A stretch of DNA of 64,000 nt, taken from Kaistella antarctica (GTDB taxonomy: Bacteria; Bacteroidota; Bacteroidia; Flavobacteriales; Weeksellaceae). The DNA lies in the NCBI RefSeq assembly GCF_900109615.1, contig NZ_FOIX01000002.1:496001-560000 (forward strand), given 5' to 3'. The position numbers and the translations under genes were made by a program. Each line of letters begins with the position of its first letter. Position 1 is the stretch's first letter. Below, one piece after another: positions 1 to 7,732 of this stretch. The notes below the pieces were generated by a model. That model searched no databases and was not told where the DNA came from. It saw only the letters and a program-made list of their open reading frames with translations.

Positions 1-114
1 ATTGCAAGACAACCAGAGCAAGCAGGTAAAATTCAGGGAGCAATGCTTATTGCTGCTGGTCTTATCGAGGGAGCTGGTTTGATCGCGATCATCTTTGGAG
101 CGTTCGTTAAATAA
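1..114 (+). CDS. atpE: ATP synthase F0 subunit c, C-terminal part (5' end outside window)
   Basis: This is the last 37 codons of the proteolipid that forms the rotating c-ring of F-type ATP synthase in the inner membrane. The visible part has the conserved polar loop (ARQPE) and the second transmembrane helix, with the ion-binding Glu in LIEGAGLIA. The reading frame is open from the first base of the window and stops with TAA. It is the first visible member of the run atpE-F-H-A-G, all on the same strand. The presence of Glu rather than a sodium-type Gln/Glu pair cannot be judged because the first helix lies outside the window. Confidence 0.95.
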   Translation: MARQPEQAGKIQGAMLIAAGLIEGAGLIAIIFGAFVK

Positions 115-207
115 GAAACTTCAGAAAATTATTCTTAGCAGCGCGGTTGGCTCTGCTAAGAGTTTTTAAAATTCCATATAGAAAAAAAATTACAAAAAAT
201 TACAATT

Positions 208-696
208 ATGATAGAACCGGGAATTGGCTTATTGTTTTGGATGACTTTAACCTTTTTAATACTTATGTTTTTATTGGCAAAGTTCGCCTGGAAACCAATT
301 TTGAGTGCGGTTAACGAAAGAGAAGTTACGATTGTAGATTCTCTTAACCAAGCTACATTAGCCAGACAAGAAGTTGAAAATTTAAAAGCTGAAAATGAAA
401 TCATCATTCGTGATGCTAAAATCGAACGGGATCATATTCTAAAAGAAGCAAGAGACATCAGAGACAGAATTGTAGGTGAGGCAAAAGGTCTTGCTCAAGC
501 AGAAGGTGATAAAATGATTGAATCTGCAAGACAAACAATCGTTGCTGAAAAATCTGCTGCCGTTTCAGAAATCAAAAGTCAAATCGGTACTTTATCTGTA
601 AGCATCGCAGAATCTATTTTGAAACAAAAATTAGATAATGATGGTGCCCAAGACGCTTTGGTAGCAAATATCCTTAATACTTCTAACTTAAACTAG
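208..696 (+). CDS. atpF: ATP synthase F0 subunit b
   Basis: Subunit b is the peripheral stalk that holds F1 against F0. The 162-residue protein has one N-terminal membrane helix (about residues 6-28, ending at the typical FAWKPI) followed by a long charged helix rich in Glu, Lys and Ala that would form the coiled-coil dimer. Length and architecture match the family. It sits 93 bases after atpE and is separated from atpH by one base, so it belongs to the same transcript. The ATG is the first codon before the membrane helix. Confidence 0.95.
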   Translation: MIEPGIGLLFWMTLTFLILMFLLAKFAWKPILSAVNEREVTIVDSLNQATLARQEVENLKAENEIIIRDAKIERDHILKEARDIRDRIVGEAKGLAQAEGDKMIESARQTIVAEKSAAVSEIKSQIGTLSVSIAESILKQKLDNDGAQDALVANILNTSNLN

Positions 697-697
697 T

Positions 698-1237
698 ATG
701 CGTACAAGTAAAGTTGCAAAACGGTATGCACAAGGTCTTCTCAATTTCACACAGGAAGCAGGAACGTCGGCTGCTGTGTTTATGGAAATCAGAGATATGG
801 TGAACACCATCGAAAAATCAAAGGAGTTGCAGAGCTTTTTTAATTCCCCGATTATTGAGGTGAAGAAAAAAATTAGCGTTTCAGCAGAAATCTTTAAAAG
901 CTTTTCTCCCTTGACCCGGAATTTAATTCAGTTGGTCATCAAACATGGTAGAGAAAAAGAGTTGAGCGGAATCGGTCAAGAATTCATTAATAAAGTGGAA
1001 GACTTGAACGGCGTCCAAAGAATCACCTTGACTTCTGCGACGGAACTTTCTGAAGACAATATTCAAAGTATTTTGAAATCGACGAATCTCGTTAATCATC
1101 AAAATAAATTTGATTTAAAATCAATTATCAATCCTGAAATTTTAGGAGGATATATTTTACGTGTTGGCGATCAGCAAATAGACGAATCGGTGAAAGCTAA
1201 ATTAGGCCGATTGAACAAAGAATTTCAATTAAATTAA
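698..1237 (+). CDS. atpH: ATP synthase F1 subunit delta
   Basis: Delta caps the F1 head and links it to subunit b. The protein is 179 residues, normal for the family, with the N-terminal helical bundle (VAKRYAQGLLNF at the start) and a C-terminal region ending in GGYILRVGDQQIDESVKAKL, the conserved delta signature that contains the GG and the D-x-S. It begins one base after the atpF stop and ends 18 bases before atpA, consistent with a single operon. Confidence 0.95.
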   Translation: MRTSKVAKRYAQGLLNFTQEAGTSAAVFMEIRDMVNTIEKSKELQSFFNSPIIEVKKKISVSAEIFKSFSPLTRNLIQLVIKHGREKELSGIGQEFINKVEDLNGVQRITLTSATELSEDNIQSILKSTNLVNHQNKFDLKSIINPEILGGYILRVGDQQIDESVKAKLGRLNKEFQLN

Positions 1238-1255
1238 GACAAAAACAACCATAAA

Positions 1256-2833
1256 ATGGCAGAAATAAATCCAGCAGAAGTATCTGCAATTCTAAAACAG
1301 CAGCTAGCTAACTTCGAGACGCAATCAAATGTAGAAGAAGTAGGAACGGTACTAACCATCGGTGATGGTATCGCTTTAGTGTACGGTTTAGAAAATGTTC
1401 AGTACGGTGAATTGGTAAAATTCCAAAGCGGTGTTGAAGGAATCGTTCTTAACCTTGCGGAAGATAATGTTGGGGTCGCTCTTTTGGGTGAATCAAAATT
1501 AGTAAGAGAAGGTGATACGGTTAATAGAACTGAAAGAATTTCATCAATCAGAGTTGGTGAAGGAATGTTGGGTAGAGTAGTTGATACTTTAGGAAATCCA
1601 ATCGATGGTAAAGGACCGATTACAGGGGAGACTTATGAAATGCCTTTGGAGAGAAAAGCTCCAGGAGTAATTTTCCGTCAGCCAGTAACTGAACCGTTAC
1701 AAACTGGTATTGTTGCGATTGACTCCATGATTCCAATCGGAAGAGGACAAAGAGAGTTAATTATTGGTGACCGTCAAACAGGGAAAACTGTTGTAGCGAT
1801 CGACACCATTATCAATCAAAGAGAATTTTATGATGCAGGCGAGCCTGTATTCTGTATATATGTAGCAATTGGACAAAAAGGTTCAACGGTTGCACAAATT
1901 GTAAAAACATTAGAAGATAAAGGAGCTTTAGCGTACACTGTTATTGTTGCAGCAAACGCTTCAGACCCAACACCATTGCAGGTTTACGCTCCTATGGCCG
2001 GAGCAGCCATTGGTGAATTCTTCCGTGATACTGGTCGTCCAGCGTTGATCATTTATGATGATTTATCTAAACAAGCAGTTGCATACCGTGAGCTTTCTTT
2101 ACTATTGAGAAGACCACCGGGCCGTGAAGCTTATCCAGGTGATGTGTTCTACCTTCACTCCAGATTATTAGAACGTGCAGCTAAAATCATTAATGATGAT
2201 ACGATTGCAGCACAGATGAACGATCTACCAGATTCATTGAGACCTTTGGTAAAAGGAGGAGGTTCTTTAACCGCACTTCCAATTATCGAAACTCAGGCTG
2301 GTGACGTTTCAGCTTATATTCCAACTAACGTAATTTCGATTACTGATGGACAGATTTTCTTGGAAACAGATTTATTTAACTCAGGAGTTCGTCCAGCAAT
2401 TAACGTAGGTATTTCGGTATCTCGTGTTGGAGGTAATGCTCAGATTAAATCAATGAAGAAAGTTTCTGGAACTTTAAAATTAGATCAGGCACAATATAAA
2501 GAGTTAGAAGCATTTGCTAAATTCGGTTCTGACTTAGATGCTTCAACGCAAGCAGTTATTTCTAAAGGAGAAAGAAACGTGGAAATCTTGAAACAACCAG
2601 TAAATTCTCCACTTCCTGTGGATAGCCAAGTTGCGATGATTTATGCAGGAACAGAAAATTTGTTGAGAAATATCCCGATCAACAAAGTAAAAGAATTTCA
2701 AATAGAATATGTTGCTTTCTTAAGATCAAAACATCCTGAAACAATGGCAGCCATTAAATCTGGAAAAATTGACAAAGGAATTACAGATATTCTTAAGCAA
2801 GCCGCTACAGAATTAGCGTCGAAATACAACTAA
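1256..2833 (+). CDS. atpA: ATP synthase F1 subunit alpha
   Basis: This is the non-catalytic nucleotide-binding subunit of the F1 hexamer. The 525-residue protein has the beta-barrel N-terminal domain, the Walker A motif GDRQTGKT at about residues 171-178, the Walker B region [11 protein letters not shown], and the alpha-subunit signature [13 protein letters not shown] near residue 380. Length is normal. It follows atpH by 18 bases and precedes atpG by 70 bases. No beta-subunit gene follows it anywhere in the window, so beta and epsilon must be encoded elsewhere. Confidence 0.98.
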   Translation: MAEINPAEVSAILKQQLANFETQSNVEEVGTVLTIGDGIALVYGLENVQYGELVKFQSGVEGIVLNLAEDNVGVALLGESKLVREGDTVNRTERISSIRVGEGMLGRVVDTLGNPIDGKGPITGETYEMPLERKAPGVIFRQPVTEPLQTGIVAIDSMIPIGRGQRELIIGDRQTGKTVVAIDTIINQREFYDAGEPVFCIYVAIGQKGSTVAQIVKTLEDKGALAYTVIVAANASDPTPLQVYAPMAGAAIGEFFRDTGRPALIIYDDLSKQAVAYRELSLLLRRPPGREAYPGDVFYLHSRLLERAAKIINDDTIAAQMNDLPDSLRPLVKGGGSLTALPIIETQAGDVSAYIPTNVISITDGQIFLETDLFNSGVRPAINVGISVSRVGGNAQIKSMKKVSGTLKLDQAQYKELEAFAKFGSDLDASTQAVISKGERNVEILKQPVNSPLPVDSQVAMIYAGTENLLRNIPINKVKEFQIEYVAFLRSKHPETMAAIKSGKIDKGITDILKQAATELASKYN

Positions 2834-2903
2834 AAAATATTCAATTTTCAGTATTCAAGATTTTTAATTTTGAATACTGAATTTTAATCATTGACTTCAA
2901 AGA

Positions 2904-3761
2904 ATGGCAAATTTAAAGGAAATACGCGGGAGGATTACTTCAATCTCTTCGACAATGCAAATCACCAGTGCGATGAAAATGGTTTCGGCAGCGAAACTAA
3001 AGAAAGCAACTGATGCTATTGTCATGTTGAGACCTTACTCAGAAAAGCTACAGGAAATTATAGAAAATGTAAGTTCTACCGTAGATTTAGAAGGGGTGTC
3101 TAGTTATACTGAAGAAAGAGAAGTGAAGAAAGTTCTTTACATCGTTGTTACTTCTAATAAAGGTCTTGCCGGTGCATTTAATTCTTCTATAATTAAAGAA
3201 TTAAATCATTCGATAGCTGACTCTGCGCACGAAATAGAAATTCTTACCGTTGGTAAAAAAGTTTATGATGCAGTACGTCGTAACAAAAAAGTGTATGACA
3301 ATCAAAGTGCTATTTTTGATGGGATGAGTTTCGAGGTCGTTTCTAATTTTGTTGAAAATGTGATGAGAGATTTCCGTGAAGGAAGTTTTGATAAAGTATT
3401 TGTGATTTATAATAAGTTTATTAATGCTGCGACGCAAGAAGTGCATAAAGAACAGGTGTTACCAATTGCTTTAACTGAGAAAGCTGAAGTTCCCAATACC
3501 GATTATATCTTCGAACCAAATGCTAAAGATATTTTAGAAGTATTAATGCCGAAATCGATTAAAACTCAGGTTTACAAAGCGATTTTAGATTCAGTAGCTT
3601 CTGAACACGGCGCAAGAATGACGGCGATGCACAAAGCAACCGACAATGCAGAAGCGTTGAGGAATGATCTAAAGATCTTTTATAACAAAGCCAGACAAGC
3701 TGCCATTACCAATGAAATTTTGGAAATCGTAGGTGGTGCCGAAGCGTTGAAGAATTCTTAG
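2904..3761 (+). CDS. atpG: ATP synthase F1 subunit gamma
   Basis: Gamma is the central rotor shaft of F1. The 285-residue protein has the paired N- and C-terminal helices of the coiled coil: it starts MANLKEIRGRI with the conserved TMQITSAMKMVSAAKL, and ends with the signature ITNEILEIVGGAEAL. It is the last gene of this cluster and is followed at once by a strong intrinsic terminator, so atpD and atpC are not co-transcribed here. Separation of atpDC from the rest of the cluster is known in Bacteroidota. Confidence 0.97.
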   Translation: MANLKEIRGRITSISSTMQITSAMKMVSAAKLKKATDAIVMLRPYSEKLQEIIENVSSTVDLEGVSSYTEEREVKKVLYIVVTSNKGLAGAFNSSIIKELNHSIADSAHEIEILTVGKKVYDAVRRNKKVYDNQSAIFDGMSFEVVSNFVENVMRDFREGSFDKVFVIYNKFINAATQEVHKEQVLPIALTEKAEVPNTDYIFEPNAKDILEVLMPKSIKTQVYKAILDSVASEHGARMTAMHKATDNAEALRNDLKIFYNKARQAAITNEILEIVGGAEALKNS

Positions 3762-3784
3762 AAGAAATTTTTGTAAAGAATATA

Positions 3785-3813
3785 AAGACTGTGAATTATC
3801 ACAGTCTTTTTTT
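3785..3813 (+). terminator. Intrinsic terminator of the atp operon
   Basis: A perfect 10-bp stem AAGACTGTGA / TCACAGTCTT with a 4-base loop is followed by a run of T. It lies 23 bases after the atpG stop codon. Confidence 0.9.
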
Positions 3814-3817
3814 ATAG

Positions 3818-3853
3818 GGTGTTTACACCTTATGTATTAGGGTGATTTCACCC
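3818..3853 (+). promoter_or_regulatory. Two-dyad operator upstream of first P-domain gene
   Basis: Two inverted repeats occur in tandem: GGTGTTTACACC (3818-3829, 5-bp arms) and GGGTGATTTCACCC (3840-3853, 6-bp arms), with centres 23 bp apart. The same arrangement with the same centre spacing is found before the paralogous gene at 4972. The downstream dyad is centred about 30 bp before the -7 box, roughly at -40 from the expected transcript start, which is where a class II activator dimer would bind. No -33 TTTG element is seen here, which fits activator dependence. The binding protein is unknown. Confidence 0.6.
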
Positions 3854-3876
3854 GTCTTAATTATGGAGTATTGATG

Positions 3877-3884
3877 TAAATTTG
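3877..3884 (+). promoter_or_regulatory. Bacteroidota -7 box (TAAATTTG)
   Basis: TAAATTTG matches the TAnnTTTG consensus of the primary sigma factor of Bacteroidota. Its last three bases are a TTG in frame with the downstream gene, so a TTG start at 3882 would lie inside the promoter and is rejected. The identical octamer lies at the equivalent place before the paralog at 4972. Confidence 0.65.
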
Positions 3885-3908
3885 GTTTTAAATTTAACAA
3901 TCAAAATC

Positions 3909-4790
3909 ATGAAAAAACTTTATTTTTTAGCAGTAAGTTTACTTGCACTTAGCAGTATTTTAAATGCCCAAACTTATCAAAACATCGTTCCCACAACACT
4001 TGTAGATGCAATATCGCGAAGTGGAGGATGCGGATATAATACTCAGCCTGGTATGAATATCTCCTCTATAACCGTTCCTTTAATTGGAACTATTGTAGAT
4101 CCTACGAAGATAACTTTGAATGTTTCTCTAAAGGCCGCTTGGTTAGGTGATATTTCTGTCGAGCTTGTATCTCCTACTGGAGAGGCCATTACATTAATAC
4201 GCCGAATCGGCGCGATTTTCAATTCTAGTTGTGGCGATTCTTCAAGCTTTATTCCTGGTAATGTTTTATCTTTTAACGCTGCTAATACAACCCTAATTGA
4301 CGCAGAGGCTATTTCAAATGGTTTTCCGATTCCTCCTGGTAATTATGCCCCAACTTACAGCATTGCAACCTATCCGAAACTGAATCCGGGAAATTTAACT
4401 ACATTTTTAACTGGAAAACAACTTAGTGGTGAATGGAGATTATACATTTACGATTATGGACAAGGAGAAGCAACTGGTATTAATTCTTGGCAAATTATCA
4501 TTGGAAGTGGTGCGACAATGAAAACAATAGAATCTGGGGTTTTCGGTAATGACATCTCTCTAAAACAAAATCCTGTCCAAGATCAATTGCTCTTTAATGT
4601 TCAAAAAGATTTTAAAAATTTAGTTTTTGAAATTTATGACCCAAGTGGAAAAATGATTAAAAAAGAAAACATGTTAAACAGCAGAAAAGATTTTAATATT
4701 GATGTTAGAACTTTATCTCCAGGTATGTATCTTTTAATTCCTGTAAAAGATGGAGAAAGACAACAAACCATTAAGTTTATTAAAAAGTAA
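3909..4790 (+). CDS. Secreted P-domain protein with T9SS sorting domain (copy 1)
   Basis: The 293-residue protein starts with a signal peptide (MKKLYFLAVSLLALSS, cleavage probably after NAQ). The middle part resembles the P/Homo B domain of proprotein convertases: a beta sandwich with VPLIGTIVDPTKI, WLGDISVELVSPTGEAI, a second half with LTGKQLSGEWRLYIYDYGQG and a final NSWQIIIG strand. The last 75 or so residues are a type A T9SS C-terminal domain (NPVQDQLLFNV, GMYLLIPV, KFIKK). No protease domain is present, so it is probably a cell-surface binding or accessory protein. The start is the ATG before the signal peptide rather than an upstream TTG that lies in the -7 box. Its tandem paralog follows. 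Confidence 0.85.
   Translation: MKKLYFLAVSLLALSSILNAQTYQNIVPTTLVDAISRSGGCGYNTQPGMNISSITVPLIGTIVDPTKITLNVSLKAAWLGDISVELVSPTGEAITLIRRIGAIFNSSCGDSSSFIPGNVLSFNAANTTLIDAEAISNGFPIPPGNYAPTYSIATYPKLNPGNLTTFLTGKQLSGEWRLYIYDYGQGEATGINSWQIIIGSGATMKTIESGVFGNDISLKQNPVQDQLLFNVQKDFKNLVFEIYDPSGKMIKKENMLNSRKDFNIDVRTLSPGMYLLIPVKDGERQQTIKFIKK
4602..4705 (+). repeat. 104-bp segment identical to 5659-5762 (copy 1)
   Basis: The DNA encoding the middle of the T9SS sorting domain is identical over 104 bp in the two tandem P-domain genes, while codons immediately on either side differ at synonymous positions. This points to recent gene conversion or recombination between the copies rather than protein-level conservation alone. 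Confidence 0.9.
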
Positions 4791-4810
4791 TCTTTATTTC
4801 TATTATATTT

Positions 4811-4839
4811 AAAGCATCTGATTTTTCAGATGCTTTTTT
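4811..4839 (+). terminator. Intrinsic terminator after P-domain copy 1
   Basis: An 11-bp perfect stem AAAGCATCTGA / TCAGATGCTTT with a 4-base T loop is followed by T residues, 21 bases after the stop codon. A near-identical hairpin follows copy 2, so the duplicated unit includes operator, promoter, gene and terminator. Confidence 0.9.
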
Positions 4840-4881
4840 GTAATATTCAAAGAACACTGAAATATTTAAGATGGTATTTAG

Positions 4882-4916
4882 GGTGTATACACCGTTGTAA
4901 AATAGGTGATTATACT
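4882..4916 (+). promoter_or_regulatory. Two-dyad operator upstream of second P-domain gene
   Basis: GGTGTATACACC (4882-4893) is a perfect 12-bp palindrome; a degenerate second dyad GGTGATTATACT (4905-4916) is centred 23 bp downstream, the same spacing as in the operator at 3818-3853. The distance from the second dyad to the -7 box agrees within 1 bp between the two genes. Conservation of sequence and phasing between otherwise diverged intergenic DNA supports a shared regulator. Confidence 0.6.
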
Positions 4917-4939
4917 TAATAGTTTTTAACTAAATAGAA

Positions 4940-4947
4940 TAAATTTG
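4940..4947 (+). promoter_or_regulatory. Bacteroidota -7 box (TAAATTTG)
   Basis: TAAATTTG, identical to the box before copy 1, lies 24 bp before the ATG of copy 2 and about 30 bp after the centre of the second dyad. No TTTG -33 element is present at the usual distance. Confidence 0.65.
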
Positions 4948-4971
4948 TTTCTAATTTAAAAACTTAATATT

Positions 4972-5847
4972 ATGAAAAAGCTAAATTTTCTCGCAATTTG
5001 TTTTATTGCAATGTGCAGTTTTACGCAAGCGCAAACGTATCAAAATAATACACCAACAGATCCAGGAGATGCACTTCCTAGATTAAGTGGTTGTGGATTC
5101 GGTACTCAACCCGGCGTTCAAATGAATGAAATCACCGTTCCAATTACTGGAACAATTGCTGATCCAACTAAAATTACTATTGATTTAGGTATTGCTGCTA
5201 TGTGGTTAGGTGATGTCGTGATAGATATTATTGCACCAAACGGCCAGGCTATTACTTTAATTAGAAGATTAGGTGCAAGTACAAATGCAGGATGCGGAAG
5301 TTCTAAAGCTTTTGCTGCAGCTAATATTTTAAGTTTCAATTCTGCAAATGCAACTGTAATTGATATTGGAGCGGCCGCAGCAATTATTCCTGCAGGAAAT
5401 TACGCTCCATCACATGGAACCGCTCCGTACCCACCTTACAATCCTGTTGCAATGGGCCCTTTCCTTACTGGTAAATCAATCTCGGGAAAATGGAGAATTA
5501 TTGCTTATGATTACGGACAAGGTGATCCAACGAATGTGGCTAGTTGGAAAATTACGTTTGCTCCAGGAGCTTTATTAAAATCTAATGAAGGTGGTGTATT
5601 TAGCAATGATATTTCATTACAACAAAATCCTGTTCATGATCAACTTCTTTTAAACGTACAAAAAGATTTTAAAAATTTAGTTTTTGAAATTTATGACCCA
5701 AGTGGAAAAATGATTAAAAAAGAAAACATGTTAAACAGCAGAAAAGATTTTAATATTGATGTACGAACTCTGTCTCCCGGAATGTATTTATTGATTCCAG
5801 TTAAAGATGGTGAAAGACAACAAACGATTAAGTTTATTAAAAAGTAA
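4972..5847 (+). CDS. Secreted P-domain protein with T9SS sorting domain (copy 2)
   Basis: This 291-residue protein is a tandem paralog of the preceding one with the same plan: signal peptide (MKKLNFLAICFIAMCSFTQA), P/Homo B-like beta sandwich (VPITGTIADPTKI, WLGDVVIDIIAPNGQAI, SISGKWRIIAYDYGQG) and type A T9SS C-terminal domain. The N-terminal two-thirds have diverged clearly, whereas the last 80 residues are almost identical, including a 104-bp stretch of identical DNA. Paired Cys residues (LSGCGFG and NAGCGSS) are shared by the two copies and may form a disulfide outside the cell. It is transcribed from its own promoter and ends at its own terminator. Function is unknown beyond surface location. 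Confidence 0.85.
   Translation: MKKLNFLAICFIAMCSFTQAQTYQNNTPTDPGDALPRLSGCGFGTQPGVQMNEITVPITGTIADPTKITIDLGIAAMWLGDVVIDIIAPNGQAITLIRRLGASTNAGCGSSKAFAAANILSFNSANATVIDIGAAAAIIPAGNYAPSHGTAPYPPYNPVAMGPFLTGKSISGKWRIIAYDYGQGDPTNVASWKITFAPGALLKSNEGGVFSNDISLQQNPVHDQLLLNVQKDFKNLVFEIYDPSGKMIKKENMLNSRKDFNIDVRTLSPGMYLLIPVKDGERQQTIKFIKK
5659..5762 (+). repeat. 104-bp segment identical to 4602-4705 (copy 2)
   Basis: This is the second copy of the identical stretch inside the T9SS sorting-domain coding region; see the first copy for the comparison. Confidence 0.9.
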
Positions 5848-5866
5848 TTTCTATTAATTTTATTTT

Positions 5867-5896
5867 AAAGCATCTGATTTTCAGGTGCTTTTATTT
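5867..5896 (+). terminator. Intrinsic terminator after P-domain copy 2
   Basis: AAAGCATCTGA / TCAGGTGCTTT forms an 11-bp stem with one G-T pair and a 3-base loop, followed by TTATTTTT. It is a mildly diverged copy of the hairpin at 4811. Confidence 0.85.
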
Positions 5897-5950
5897 TTGC
5901 GCAATGCACAGCAAATAGAAATACATGCGATTATAATTATTTTATTTACG

Positions 5951-5958
5951 TATCTTTG
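5951..5958 (+). promoter_or_regulatory. Bacteroidota -7 box (TATCTTTG)
   Basis: TATCTTTG fits TAnnTTTG and lies 25 bp before the start codon of the CNNM-type gene, as expected for a short leader. No clear -33 TTTG is visible. Confidence 0.5.
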
Positions 5959-5982
5959 TCGCAATATTTTTTAAATTTCTAA

Positions 5983-7341
5983 ATGGATTCTGACATATTT
6001 AAGCTAGTATTAGCTGTATTCTTAGTAGTATTGAATGGTTTTTTCGTAGCCGCAGAATTCTCAATCGTAAAAGTTCGTTACTCCCAAATTCAACTAAAAG
6101 CCGCCGAAGGAGATTCGATGGCAAAACAGGCGGAACACATCATAAAGCATTTAGATGAATATCTTTCAGCCACGCAGTTAGGAATTACCCTCGCCTCTCT
6201 AGGTTTAGGTTTCGTAGGTGAAAGTGCACTACATCATATTTTCGAAAATCTATTTAGTTATTTTGAATTATCCGTTGCCGCAGCTACCGTAACAACGATT
6301 TCCTTGGTTTCAAGTTTCCTGTTAATTACCGTGATGCACATCGTATTTGGAGAACTTATTCCTAAATCAATTGCGATAAGAAAATCAGAATCAACAGCCA
6401 TGTTTATCGCGGCTCCTTTGCGTATTTTCTACACCGTCTTCAAGCCATTTATTTGGTCCATGAATCACATGTCGAATGCCTTTTTGAGATTAATTAAAAT
6501 TCATCCTGCTTCTGAGCAAGAGATTCACTCCACTGAAGAATTGCAATTGCTGGTTAAGCAATCTGCTGATTCAGGAGAGATTCAAGAGGAGAACTATGAA
6601 ATTATTAAAAACGCGTTTGATTTTACAGATCACTCTGCCAAACAGATTATGATTCCACGTCAGAATATTTCTTCAATCGATATTGAAGAACCTGTAGAGG
6701 ATATGATTAATAAAATTATGGAAGGCGGTTATTCAAGGCTTCCAGTTTATCAAGATTCGATTGATAATATTGTCGGAATATTTTATGCTAAAGAAATTAT
6801 TCGAGAATATGTAAAGAGAAAAGGCGAGCTTGACCATGACGACTTAAAGGAATTGATGCGTGATCCATTTTTTGTCGTTGGAAGTAAAAAGATTTCCGAT
6901 CTATTAAAAGTTTTCCAACAGAAAAAACAACACTTAGCTGTAGTAATCGATGAGTTTGGCGGAACGGAAGGAATTGTGACCCTTGAAGATATTTTAGAAG
7001 AATTAGTGGGTGAAATTCAGGACGAAGAAGATGAAGAAGAAAGAATTGTTGACAAAGTAGGAGAGAATGTTTTCTGGGTGAAGGCTACACAACCTTTGGA
7101 TGAAATCAATGAAAATCTGCCGAAGATGTTTCCCTTATCAGATGATGGTGAATACAATACATTAGCTGGTTTTATTCTGCATGAATTAGAAGAAATTCCC
7201 GAAGAAAATCAGGAGTTTAATATTAATGATTACCACGTAAAAATTCTGAAAATGCAGAACAAGAGCGTGGATTTGGTAGAGCTTACTTACGAAGAGCCGA
7301 GCATTTTAAATGATATTGCCACCGACTTGGGCGAAATTTAA
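5983..7341 (+). CDS. CNNM/CorC-HlyC family membrane protein (DUF21-CBS-CorC)
   Basis: The 452-residue protein has an N-terminal DUF21 (CNNM) domain with about four membrane segments (the first at residues 6-24, LVLAVFLVVLNGFFVAAEF), two CBS domains (about residues 205-335, including MIPRQNISSID and VVIDEFGGTEGIVTLEDILEELVGEI), and a C-terminal CorC/HlyC domain near residues 345-435. Such proteins are proposed to move or sense magnesium or cobalt ions, often with adenine nucleotides bound to the CBS pair. Older annotations call them hemolysins, without support. GldE of gliding flavobacteria is a relative, but no other gld gene is near, so that name is not used. clpS follows after 32 bases. Confidence 0.9.
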   Translation: MDSDIFKLVLAVFLVVLNGFFVAAEFSIVKVRYSQIQLKAAEGDSMAKQAEHIIKHLDEYLSATQLGITLASLGLGFVGESALHHIFENLFSYFELSVAAATVTTISLVSSFLLITVMHIVFGELIPKSIAIRKSESTAMFIAAPLRIFYTVFKPFIWSMNHMSNAFLRLIKIHPASEQEIHSTEELQLLVKQSADSGEIQEENYEIIKNAFDFTDHSAKQIMIPRQNISSIDIEEPVEDMINKIMEGGYSRLPVYQDSIDNIVGIFYAKEIIREYVKRKGELDHDDLKELMRDPFFVVGSKKISDLLKVFQQKKQHLAVVIDEFGGTEGIVTLEDILEELVGEIQDEEDEEERIVDKVGENVFWVKATQPLDEINENLPKMFPLSDDGEYNTLAGFILHELEEIPEENQEFNINDYHVKILKMQNKSVDLVELTYEEPSILNDIATDLGEI

Positions 7342-7373
7342 TTTGAGGAATAATCGTTTTTAAAATTAAAGAA

Positions 7374-7691
7374 ATGGGTTTATATTATAACATTCCAGCG
7401 AATGTAAAGGATTACGAAAATCCACAGCGGGAATACGAAGAAGATGTTGCAGTCCTTGAAAAAGAAGACGAGGTTTATAAAATAATTCTGTGGAATGACG
7501 ATGTCAATACTTTCGATTATGTGATTGATGCGTTAGTCGAAATTTGCGAACACACTTTAGAGCAAGCCGAACAATGCACCTTTTTAGTTCACTACAAAGG
7601 TAAATGCACCGTAAAAACCGGAAGTTTAGAAAAACTAAAACCCATGCACGAGAAATTACTTTCGAGAAGTTTAACTTCAGAAATAGTTTAA
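7374..7691 (+). CDS. clpS: ATP-dependent Clp protease adaptor ClpS
   Basis: ClpS binds N-degron substrates and the N-terminal domain of ClpA/ClpC and hands the substrates to ClpP. The 105-residue protein has a disordered acidic N-terminal tail (to about residue 33) and the core starting with YKIILWNDDVNTFDYVIDAL, where the Asn-Asp pair contacts the N-degron amine. A typical KTG and LKPMHEKLL follow. It sits between a CNNM protein and a rhomboid protease on the same strand. Confidence 0.93.
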   Translation: MGLYYNIPANVKDYENPQREYEEDVAVLEKEDEVYKIILWNDDVNTFDYVIDALVEICEHTLEQAEQCTFLVHYKGKCTVKTGSLEKLKPMHEKLLSRSLTSEIV

Positions 7692-7732
7692 ACCAAAGTT
7701 TCGGATTTCGAAACTTTTATTTTGTAAAAAAT

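Noticed and set aside
3882-3908. N-terminal extension of the first P-domain gene from a TTG codon
   Set aside because: The TTG is part of the TAAATTTG -7 box, and the extension would precede a perfect signal peptide. The ATG at 3909 is preferred.
7604-7732. Extended rhomboid start overlapping clpS
   Set aside because: The extension is basic, non-hydrophobic and encoded inside clpS in another frame; the internal ATG gives a normal rhomboid length.
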